Below, piece by piece: positions 43,801 to 55,800 of a stretch of DNA of 64,000 bases (the stretch's first letter is position 1; each line of letters opens with the position of its first letter). Position numbers and translations under genes: made by a program. The stretch comes from Variovorax sp. 770b2 (lineage in GTDB: Bacteria; Pseudomonadota; Gammaproteobacteria; Burkholderiales; Burkholderiaceae_C), in the NCBI RefSeq assembly GCF_900115685.1, contig NZ_FOXJ01000006.1:248001-312000 (forward strand), written 5' to 3'. The notes beneath the pieces are model-generated. The model saw only the letters and a list, made by a program, of their open reading frames with translations, had not been told where the DNA came from and did not search any database.

Positions 43801-46800
43801 CTAACCGTTGCGGAAGCAGCCGGTCCAGTCGCCCCGTTGGACACAATGGGCACCGAGGACGTCTACCTGCGGCTCGGCGTCGACACTGGACGCCCGTGGA
43901 GACCCGTCGACTATGAGATTCTTCCCAGCTATTCCGAGAGCGCGCAATTCCCTTTAGGCGCGGAGCTCTCAGTCATGATTTCTTCGTCTTGGTCTTCCGC
44001 CAACGCACATCCGCGGACCGGGACGTACAGCTTCTTCAGCGATGGCGTGCTGCTGCAAGCGGGGCCTTCCGGTGCTCTTGTGAACAACAAGATTCAGCTG
44101 GGCACTCACACCCTCCAGGTGGTGTACTCCGGCGATTTGTATAACAAGAGTGCCGTGAGTTCAAAGGTGGTGCTCACGACGGTTCCTGCCGAGACCACTA
44201 CGCAGTTGAGCGCTTCGCGCACCAGCATCACCGCCGGAGCACCGCTCACGCTCACGGCCACCATTGCCAATTCGTTTAACGTCACGGGCACCGTCACGTT
44301 CTACAGCAGCGGCACGGCTATCGGCACGGCCGGTGTGGTCGATGGTGTCGCCACGTTCATCACCAGCAGCCTGCCGCTGGGCACCGCCGACATCTCCGCC
44401 AGCTACTCCGGAGACGGCAACAACAACCCGAGCACGACGAGCGAGCCTTGGTGGAGTCCCGGCAACGTGGTAGTCACTGTTCAGTCCGATCCTTTCGATT
44501 CCTACGGTTCGCTGAGTATTTCTGCATCGCCTGTTCTCCTTGGGTCATCCGCAACGCTGAACACAACCTTCGCTGGCTCCGGTGGTCCGGACGGCGGAAC
44601 TGTCACCTTCTTCGATGGCACCGATGTCATCGGATCCGCCACCCTTGTCAATGGACGCGCGAGCTTGACATTCGACGGGGGGGCCGAAGGTACGCATGCA
44701 CTGAGCGCTGTGTATTCGGGTGACGCCGGCAACAGCAGCGCGACGACTTATCTGAATGTGGACGTGGTGACTTCCATCACCCCGCCGCCCCCATCGCCGC
44801 CACCGATATATGGCAGCCTCGGCGTTTCCAAAGGCCAGATCACCTATAGCACTCCCGAGGTGTTGACAGCGACCTTCGCTGGTCCGGCTGGTCCTGAAGG
44901 AGGAAACGTCACCTTCTACAACGGCACAGATGTCCTTGGCACGACCCCGCTCGCCAATGGCTCGGCCAGCCTGACGGTGAGCAACCTGCCCGTCGGCACC
45001 AATCAGCTGAGTGCCGTGTATTCAGGGGATGTGAACAACACGACGGCGACGGTATACGGCTATGTCACTGTCGCGCTCTTTCCAACCACACTGACCAACT
45101 TGACACCACCTTCGATTTCCAAGGATGGCTCGCTGTCGGTTCGTATCAATGGAGTGGAGCCCGATGGCTTGGTGAGCTTCTATGAGGGACTTCGCCTCTT
45201 GGGCACGGCCGAGGTTGTCAACTGGGTAGCCACGCTCTCCGGTGTGCCGCTGCCCCCGGGCACCCGCACTTTCACGGCAGCCTATGCTGGCGATGCCTAC
45301 AACACGGAAGGCGAAGTCAGCTTCACCCAGATGGTTCAGGGGACACCCGTTACCGCCATCTATGCATCTCTGGACGTTCAGCAGGACCGCACCGTCACTC
45401 GGCTGTACAACCGCAATGGCCAGCTTCAGGGGTTGCTGGACGCCGAGGGCTACCTCACCGAGTACAAGTACAACGCTGCGGGTGAGCAGATCGAAACCAT
45501 CGCCTACGCGAACCGCGCGACCGACTTCACCAGTGCGGCCGATCGCACTGCGGCCATCGCCATCGCACGCGGCAGCTATAACTTGACCGGTGTCCGTCCG
45601 CAGGAACGGGGTGATGCGGACATCCACACCTACAACTTGTACGACGCCCAAGGACGATTGGTCGGGCAGGTCGATGGCGAGGGCTACCTCACCGAAACCA
45701 TCTACGACACCCGCGGCAATGTCACGCAGATCATTCGCCGCGCCAATCCGGCGGGCGCCGTCAATGCCTCCTCCACTGTGGACAGCATCCGTCCCGCACC
45801 CGACGCCGCTCAGGATCAGGTCATCACCCAGACCTGGAGCGCGGCCAACCAGCTCCTGAGCCGCACGAACGTGGAAGGCACGGTCACCCGGTTCGCCTAC
45901 AACAGCGTCGGCCAACTCGTGCAGACCACCACGGCCGCGGGTACCGCGGACGAACGCATCAGCCGTGCGCGCTACGACATCCAGGGTCGCCTCATCGGCG
46001 AGCTCGACGGCCGCGGCAGCGACGCCGTGGCCCTGGCCGATCCGCTCTCCCTGTGGGCGGCCAACGGCCTGACCCACACCTACGACGCCGCAGGCCGGCG
46101 CGCCAGCACCACCGACGCCAACGGCCACCGCACGCTGTTCTTCTACGACGCCATCGGCCGACTGCGCTACACCGTCAACGCGATGGGCGAAGTCACCGAG
46201 AGCCGCTACAGCGCGATGGGCCAATTGACCGAGCAGGTCATCTACGGAGCCCCGATCGATGTCGCCACCCTGGGCGCCACTTCGCCCGGCGGGCTGGACA
46301 CCGGTGCCGTGGCGGACCGGATCGCGCTCGTGGCCAATGCGGCCAAGGACACCCACGTCCTGCACACCTACAACGCCACCGGCACCCAGGCCAGCACCAC
46401 CGATGCGTTGAACAGCACCACCAGCTATTCCTACAACGCCTTCCGCGAGGCCATCGCCAGCAGCTACGCATTGAAGAGCGGCTATGTCGTCACCGACACC
46501 GCCACCTACGACCGCCGCGGCCTGAAGACGCAGACAGCCCAGGACACCGGCACGCTCGGCATCACCGAACGCAAGATCTACGATGCCTTCGGCCGTGCCA
46601 CCGATGTCTTCGATGGCAACGGCAATCGCAGCCAGTTTTCCTTCGACCGTCTCGGTCGGGTAGTCACCACGACCGATGCGCTCAACGGCCAGCGCCTGAC
46701 CCAGTACGACGCGTTCGATCGCGTGATGTACCAGCGCGATGCCGTCGGCTACTGGACCAGCTTTGGCTACGACCTCGCCAATCGCCGCACCACGGTCTCC

Positions 46801-49800
46801 ACCTCCGAGGGCGTTTCGGTCACGACGGTGCGCAACCGCCAGGGCCAGACCCAGAGCGTGACCGACGGCCGCGGCAACGTCACCAACTACACCTACGACA
46901 AGAGCGGCAATCTGCTGCAGACGTCTGCCGCCCTGGACGGCAGCACGACCGTCAGCACCAGCGCCACCTACGACAAGACCGGCCTCAAGTTCGACAGCAC
47001 CGACGCCAATGGTGTGGTCACCAGCTACACCTACGACGCAGCCAATCGCCTGCTGACCCGCACGCTCGACCCCGCGGGCCTGAACCTCGTCACGATCTAT
47101 GGCTACGACGCCAAGGGCCAGACTGTCAGCGTCACCGACCCCAAGGGCACGGCCACTGCCACCGAGTTCGATCTCACGGGCCAGACCGTGCGGCAGGTGG
47201 TCGATCCCACAGGTCTGCGCCTCACAACCAGCTACACCCACGACACCTCGGGCCAGGTGCTCACAGTCACCGACCCGAACGGCAATGTCACGCAGTACAC
47301 CTACGACGGCGCCGGCCGGCGCGTCAAGGAGCAGGTCGACCCCGCGGGCCTGAATCTCACGCGCGACTACGAGTACGACGCGGCAGACAACGTCACGCGT
47401 TCCATCGATGCCAACCGCGACGCCACGCGCTATGCCTACGACGCCAACAACCGGTTGGTCTTCACGCTCGATGCCCTGGGCAACCTCTCCAGGCAAGAGT
47501 ACGACGGGGAAGGGCGAGTCACACGTCGCACTTCGTACGCAGTGCCGATCGACACCACGGGCCTGGGCAATGCGCCGACTGTCGCCCAGATTCAGGCGAA
47601 GGTGGTGGTCAGCGCCGGGTCGGACGTCACCGAGAGCCGCCGCTACGACGGCGATGGCCGCCTGCACTTCCTGGTGGACGGCACGGGCTCCGTTGTCGAA
47701 TACAAGTACGACAAGGCCAACAACGTCATCGAGGCGCGCGCCTATGCCAATCGGATCAACCTCGCGGGCTGGAACATCGCGGGCGATCCGCCCGTGTCGG
47801 CGGATGCGACGCGCGACGAGCGCGTGCGCACGGTGTACGACGCGCTCAACCGCGCCCTGTGGAAGGTCGATGGCGCGGGCAACGTGCGGCACAACATCTA
47901 CGACGCCAACGGCAACGTCACCGAGACCCTGGCCTATGCCAACGCACTGACCGGTGCGTCGCTCGGCGCCTGGGACGGCCAGTCCGCGCCCACTGTCGTG
48001 CCTGACGCGACCCGCGACCAGCGCATCCGCACCGTCTACGACACCGCCAACCGCGCGACCTGGAGCGTCGACGCGCTGGGCGATGTTGTCCACTACACCT
48101 ACGACGCCGATGGCAATGTCATCGCGAAGCGCAGCTACGCCACCCCGCTGACGGCCACGGCACTCGCCGCCTGGGACGGCCGCACGGCACCCGTCCCTGC
48201 GGCCGACGACGCACACGACCAGCGCGTGCGAAATGTCTACGACGCGGCCAACCGGCTGGTCTGGAGCGTGGACGGCATCGGCGCGGTCAGCAAGACCGAG
48301 TACGACGCCAACGGCAATGTCACGCGCCGCAGCCAGTACGCCACGCCCGTTGCCGAGGGAGCGGATCCGGCCGGCGTGCCCGACAGCGATGCCGACCGTG
48401 TCGTCGACTACCTGTACGACGCGGGCAACCGCCTGCGCTACCAGTTGCGCTGGACAGACACCTCCGAGATGGCGTCCGGCATGGGCTGGATGCGCGAGGT
48501 CACCTCCTACGACTACGACGGCGTGGGCCGGCTCGTGCGCCAGACCGCGCACGCGTGGCCACTGTTCAGCTACGTGGGCAACGACATCGACTCTGTCTTC
48601 GGCAACCTGAGCGTTGCACCGGGCATCGACCAGGCGAAGTACATGGTCTACGACGCCGCGGGTCGATTGAGCTGGAGCGTGGACGGCACCGGCGCCGTCA
48701 CGCGCAACGACTACGACGGCACCGGTCGCGCCGTGCGCACGATCCAGTACGCCCAGACCGTCGATGTCCTCGGATTCGGGGGGGCTGCGAACGGCTATGC
48801 GATCCCGCAACTGACCGACAGTGCGCTCCAGTCGTTGCTGCGTCCCGATGCCGCGGTCGACCGCATCACCGCATTCGCCCATGATGGTGCGGGCCGCCGC
48901 ACCTTCACGGTCGATGCACTGGGCAGTGTCGGTCGAACTGTCTATGACGCCTTCGGCAATGTCACGCAGCAGATCGGCTACGACATTCGAACAGCCCCTC
49001 CCACGACAGCGAGCATCTACACCGATGCCGGCTTGCAGGCGAGCACGGGCACCAATGCGAGCGCCGATCGCATCCAGCGCTTCGCCTACGACCAGGCCAA
49101 TCGCCAGGTCTTCGCCGTCGATGCCCAGGGTGGCACGACCGAATCCGTCTACGACGGCCTCGGCCAGGAAGTGCAAACCCGCCGATATGCGCGGGCGATC
49201 AATGTCGCAGGCTTGAGCACCACGGCCAGCGCGGCCGACGTGCGCGCGCGCGCGACTGCCGATACCGTCAACGACCGTGTCTCGCACCAGGTCTTCAATG
49301 GCGCCGGGCAAAAGATCTACGGCGTCGATCCCATGGGCTTCGTCAGCAAGACCGACTACGACGGTCTGGGAATGGTGCGCGGCACCACCCAATACGCGCT
49401 GTCCATCCCGACGGACACCGCCAACACGGCCACCGCCATCGCCGACGCCGTCGTCATCTCGCCCGACGATCGCCCCAAGAGCTTTCAATACGACGCCGTC
49501 GGACGCGTGCTCTCCACCGTCGACGCCATGGGCTTTCCCGAGTCGTGGACCTACGACGCCCTCGGCAACAAGACCAGCTACACCAACGCCAAGCAGGCCG
49601 TGTGGACTTACGCGTACGACGTCTACGGCCGGCTGGTGCAGGAGACCTCTCCGCAGGTCGAGCTCACCGCAGTCACACCGGATGGCAATGGCCGCCTGCA
49701 GGTCGATGCGGGCTCGAGTGGTACTGGCAATGTCATCACGGTGCTGAGGTACGACAGCTTCGGCAATCTGCGCAGCCGCACCGAAGGTGCGTGGCGACCT

Positions 49801-52800
49801 GAAGAGCGCACCACCACCTACGAGTACGACCGGGTTGGTCGTCAGGTCAAGGTTATCTATCCGGCCGTGGGCGTATACAACGGCGAGTCGGCCGCCACGC
49901 TCGCAGCCAACGGCGCCAACGGGTCTGCTATACGGGTGGAATCGGTGCAGAACCTCTTCACCGAGACAACCTACGACGCCCTGGGCAATGCCGTCGCCAA
50001 TCGCGACATCGGCGGAAACTACAGCTACAAGACCTACGACAACCTGGGTCGCATGGCCCATGAGATCGATGCGCTGGGCTACGTCACCGGCTACGAACGC
50101 AACACCTTCGGCGATGTGAAAACGCTGACCCGCTTTGCGGCCGGTACAACCCTGGCCGCCGGCGCGGCAGCCAATCCCACTCAGGCCCCCACCCGAGACC
50201 AGGTGGTTGCCACGATGGGCGCCCTGCTCTCCGGCGCGGACCGCGCGTTGCGCACCGACTACGACCGCCTCGGACGCGCCATCCAGGTGGCCGAGACGCA
50301 GACCGCCGGCTACGACGCCACGCTCGCGACCCAGAACTTCAACGCCAGCAAGACCACGCGCAACACCTACGACAGCTTCGGTCAACTCGTGCAGGTGGCC
50401 AAGCTCAAGAACGCTGCTGCCGGCACCTGGGCCCTGACCACCACCTTCTACGACCGGCGCGGTCAGCAGACCGACAGCGTCGACGCGGAAGGCCATGTCA
50501 CCACGCAGGCCTTCGATGCGGGCGGCAACGTGGCCTCCCGCACCGAGTACGCGAACAAGCTGGACAACTGGGCGGGCCTCGAGGCGATGGCTGGCTGGAC
50601 GGGGGCAACCAACGCCGGCGCAAGCGGAACGGCGCCCCGGCCCGCAGCGAACGCAAGGGACGACCGAACCACCACCACCATGTACGACCGCAACAATCGC
50701 AAGACGAGCGAGACGCGGGTCAACGTGGAATACAGCGCCGCTTCAGAAGCCAGCGCGACGCGCGGCAATCTCACGACCGTCTATGAATACGACGCCGTGG
50801 GCAACCTCACGGTGACCACCGATGCCCTGGGTGGGCGCACCGTCAGCTACTACGACGCCCTCGGGCGCGTGACGGCCGTGGCCGAGCCCACGCACGCGGG
50901 CGCCGACGGCAGCACGCCGATCACGCCGTTGACCGTCTTCCGGCGCGATGCGCACGGCAACGTGGTGCTCAAGACCGAGTTCATCAACGGCGCCGATGCG
51001 AACGGCAATGCGCTCAGTCCCCATGCCATGCCGGACCATGTGGCCATCGCGAATCCCGAGCTTGTGAAGCTGCGTGGCGAGGGCTATGTCGACATCAACG
51101 ACATCGGCTACATGTCCAGCGCCGCCTTCCCCGGCAGCAAGCCCTTGTACCGCCTGCAGGGCACGTTCTACAGCTGGGTCAACGCCTACACGACCGACGA
51201 GAGCGAGCGGGCTTTCGACAACGCCTCGGGCGCCTGGAAAGACGGGGGCATCGTCGGCTACGTGGCCGATCCAGAGAGTCCCCAGCCGGCTGGCACGATC
51301 CCGCTCTACCGGCTTCATCAGTTCAACCCGCCATGGGCCTATACCCAGCTGGTCTCCGATCCGGGGACCATTGCGGCGCTGGAAGCCACGGGTTGGGGCG
51401 AGAAGAAGCTCATGGGCTATGTCAGCGCCGCGCCGACCGCGACGCTGGATACGCCCCTGCACCACATGCAGTTGGCGATCACCGACCCGCTGCTCGGCTT
51501 GGTGGGCGCGCAGAACCATCTCTATGTGCCCGGCACCCTCAACGTCGCCCCCGATCCGGTGCGCGACGCCGATCTCTACGCCAACACCGACCGCGCCAGC
51601 TTCAGCCAATACGACGCACTGGGTCACAAGGTGCAGACCACCGACGCCATGGGCGTCAACCACTACAGCTCCTACAACAGCCAGGGCCTCGTGGCCAAGG
51701 ACTGGCAAGGCGTCAGCGGCAACGACGGTGCTACGCACACCCTGTTCCGCGCCTATGCCTACGACGCGCTGGGCCAGCAGACCCATGTGTACGACCCAGG
51801 CACCGCCACCGACAACGCGGACGCCACCCAGGGCGGGGCCAGCGGCATCTACACGACCAACCCCAAGGCCACCGTCACCCCCGCGCCGCCCCCCGGCAGC
51901 GTTCTGGGTGGCGGATTCCCGGGGCAACCGGTCGACAACGGCAAGCTCGCGCTGCAACTGGCCAACGTCGTGAATGCGCAGGGCGGTGCTGTGCGGGTCC
52001 AGTTCGACTACGTCACGCACGCCACCACATCGCCGGGAGACGAAAACACGCCCGAAACCATCACCCCCGGCCGCGCAGGCACCTTCTCGCAGGACTTCCC
52101 GTCGGCCGCCACCGCGGCGCAGGGCGTGACGCTATCGCCCGAGGAGCCCATGGCCGGCGTCTCGGCCATCCGGATCCTCCAGGAACAAAGCCCAGGCAAT
52201 TGGGTGCTGCTGTGGCAAGGCGCGCCGGCACAAGCGGATGGCCAGACCAACACCACCGCAGGCGCGAACGCTTCCGCCCCCCCCGTCGACACCGCCATGG
52301 CCTACAACGCCTTCGGCGAACTCGTGACCAAGAGCGTCAACGGCCAGGCCGGCGAATACTTCGACTACAACAACGCCGGCCAGCTCTGGCGCACCAACGC
52401 CGGCGACGGCGTGGACAAAGTGGCGCTGTACGACCTCCTTGGCAACCAGAGCGCCGACATCCGCAGCGCGGGCAAGGCCCGCGGCGACCTCAACCTGCGC
52501 GCCTATGGCACCGCGGCTGAAGTGCGCGACCTGGTCGACGTGCGTCGCACCAACACCAGCTACGACCTGCTGGGCCGCGTCACGCAGCAGGCCCTGGCCG
52601 AACGCTGGACCGACAGCCAGGGTGGGGTCACGGCGCAAACCGGCAAGCTGGGCATAGCCATCCTCGGCGGCAGCGGCAACAACAGCGTCGCACTGAGTTG
52701 GCCCGGCGTCCTCGAAGGCCTGGGCGGCGGCGACGTGCAGGTCACGCTGCACTACACCCAGCGCGATGCCAACGGGGCCGAGACGGGCGTCACCAGCCGC

Positions 52801-55800
52801 ACTGTCACGGTCAGCGCCTTGCAGGCCGCCAGCGGCTACACCATGGCCTGGGCCGACGCCAGCGACGCCGTGCCCAACGGGGTGGTACGGGTGACCCACG
52901 TCACCGTGCAGAAGCGCGATCTTCTGGGCGATTGGCAGACCGTGATCAACCAGGACGGCACGGGCAACGCCGGGCGCAGCGTGCGCATCGACGCGCCTGG
53001 CACGCCCGCCGGGCCGCCGCCCGGTGCGCAGATCAACCTGCAGTGGCGCGTTGCCGGCAGTGCCGGCGACAGCGGCTGGGTGAATGCGCCGCTGGCCAAT
53101 TTCGGAGAGAGCCTGCGCTTCGACGCCTCCGCGTTCGGCGAAGGCAGCTACGAGTACCGCGTGTTCACCGCGCTCATGAACCAGCCGGCGACGGTCACGG
53201 CCAGTGGCGTACTCTCGGTCACGCCGCCGGTGCTCAGCAGCTTCAGCGCCAACGGCAGCGTCAATGCCGCGGCGCAAACCTTCGACTGGCAAAGCCCGGG
53301 CGCTGGCGACACGCAGATCATTCGCTTGCGCCAGGTGGGCACCGCTGCGTGGTACGAGCAAGCCATCGGCCAGAACGGCGGCACCAGCAGCATCAGCCTG
53401 GCCGACCTGCCCGGCAACGTCACCTACGAGTACGAACTGCTGTGGAGCCATGCGGGTGAGGCGGGACCCTATGCGCATGCAACCGGGCAAATCTACAAGA
53501 AGGCCGCGGTGGCCGGCACGCCAGACATACCGGGCACGGACGAGCGGACCGTGAGCCTGCCTCACATCGATGGCGTAGTGGTGGAGTCGCGAACAGAGAG
53601 CGTTGAAAACGACGAGAACGGCAATCCCGTCACGACCCGCACCGTGTGGGTCGTGCGCCTGCCGCCGCCCCCCCTGGGCTTGGTCGGCCGCGTGGGCATG
53701 CGCATCAACGGCGACAACCTTCCGCTCCTGCTCATGCAGCAGCGCCAATGGCCGCCATCGCGCCCAGACGGCTACGATGAGTTCGTCGTCACGGATTCGA
53801 GCATCCTGCTGCGCGGCCAGGTCTACGAGTTCGTCTACTCCTACTCCCCCTTTCTCAATGCCGACGCCACGCAGTACACCTCCGGCAAGTTGACCTACTT
53901 CGCGGACGGCAGCGTGCAGTTCGAGGACACCACGCCGCCTGTGCAGGTCATTCCCGCCACGCCCGGCGTTCCCGGCACACCGGGCACGCCGGCCCAGTAC
54001 ACCTACACCGGCACGACCCCCGACAGCCCCTATGCCATCAGCCAGGATCGCTGGCTGGGCGGCCCGCAGCTGCACATCGGCCAGGCCCTCAACGGCAGCG
54101 GTGCCGGCTATGTGCGCCCGGTGGTCACGCAGAACACCGACCGCTGGGGCAACGTGGTCTCCATCACCGACCCGCGCTCCAGTGCCTGGAAAACCACCTA
54201 CCGCTACAACGCCAACAACCAGTTGGTGCAGCAGGTGCAGACCGACTCGGACGGCAATGCAGGTGCCGATGCGAGCGGCAACGTCACCAACACCAACGCA
54301 CCGGTCACGCAGGTCTACTTCGACGCGCTGGGCCGCCAGGTGGCCGTGCGCGACGCCAGGGACAACGTCAATGCCCAGGTGTGGGACGCGGGCGGCAACC
54401 TCGTGCAGGAGCGTCACGCCGACGGCGGCACGATCGATCACCGCTTCAACGCCTTCGGCAACGAGGTCGCGACAGTCGATGCAAGGCGCAATACCACCAC
54501 CTCGACCTACGACAAACTCGACCGCCTGGTGCGCACCGTGCGCCCTGCGGCGGGCGTGTACACCTCCGGGTTCGTGCTCGGGGGCGTGGTGGTCACGAAC
54601 CTGGGCGAGCGCAACCTGCAGGAAACCCAGCGCTGGGACCAGGCCGGCCGCAAGCTGAGCCAGACCAACGCCAACAACGAGACCGTCAAGTACGCCTACG
54701 ACCTGCGCGGCAACCTGGTGGGCACCACCCAGCTGCGCGCCGAGGGCAGCGCCACGCCCGAGCGGCTGGCCACCATTGCCGCCTACGACGCGCGCAACCA
54801 AAAGATCCTGGAGGTGGACGCCAACGGCAGCAATACCACCTGGCGCTACGACTACTTCGGCCAGCTGCAGGCGCGCACTGACCTGGGCAAGACCGGCTAC
54901 GGCTACAGCTACGACAACGCGCGCCAGCTGTTCCAGATCTCCGGTGGCCAGGGCCAGACGATGCAGTACGACGCGGCCGGCCAGCTGGTGCGCATCGACG
55001 ACACGCGAATCGGCACCACCAGCACCTACGTCTACGACCTGGCGGGCCGCCACGTGCGCGAGACCACCGTCAACAACGCCAGCGTCTACCAGGACAACTT
55101 CATCGCCTACGACGCGCTCGGGCGCATGCGCTGGGTGGCGGACGCGCGCGCCTACGTCAACATCGAGTACGACAAGGCGGGCAACCGCACCCGGGTCACC
55201 ACCGTGGCGCGCGATGTCGGCGTGCAGGCCGCCTCCGACACCGCCTACACCTACGACGCGATGAACCGCCAGCTCACCGCCGGCAGCCACACCTTCACTT
55301 ACGACGCCAACGGCAATCGCGCGAGCGACACCGACAGCAGCAGCGGCGGCATCAACGAGAGCTACGACTACGACGCATTGAACCGCCTCACCCGGACCTC
55401 GCGCAGCGACGGCACCTACGAGGTGCGCGCCTACGACGCAGCCAGCCGCGTGGTGCAGACCGCCGAAGAAGCTGGAGTCAAGTCCGACGACTACGACGAC
55501 AACGGACGCCTGATCGCCTCCACGCAGCTGAAGGGCACGGCTTCGGCGCTCTCCGGGAGCAACACCACCATCTACTTCTACGACGCGGCGGGCAACGCGG
55601 TGAACTCGCTGTACGTGGACCCGGGCTCCAACACCAGCAGCCACACGCACACCACCTACGTGGCGGGCCCGCAGGGCTATCAGCAGTTGGCCAGCACCAC
55701 CATCAACGCGCGCGGCGCGATCCAGATCGAGGCGGGCACCGGCAACACGACGGGCCTGGTGCTCAACGGGGCGGCCAGCACCATCGGCAGCGTGACCAAT

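Noticed and set aside
40195..45350. Ig array as a separate, horizontally inserted gene
   Set aside because: It is in frame and continuous with YD repeats on both sides and has no start, stop or mobile-element ends, so it is treated as an internal domain block.
45022..50496. Long minus-strand open frame (over 1800 codons) opposite the YD-repeat region
   Set aside because: Shadow of high-GC repetitive coding sequence on the plus strand. The translation is a low-complexity Val/Gly/Ala/Asp/Arg mix with no domain, and the plus-strand RHS repeats are unmistakable.
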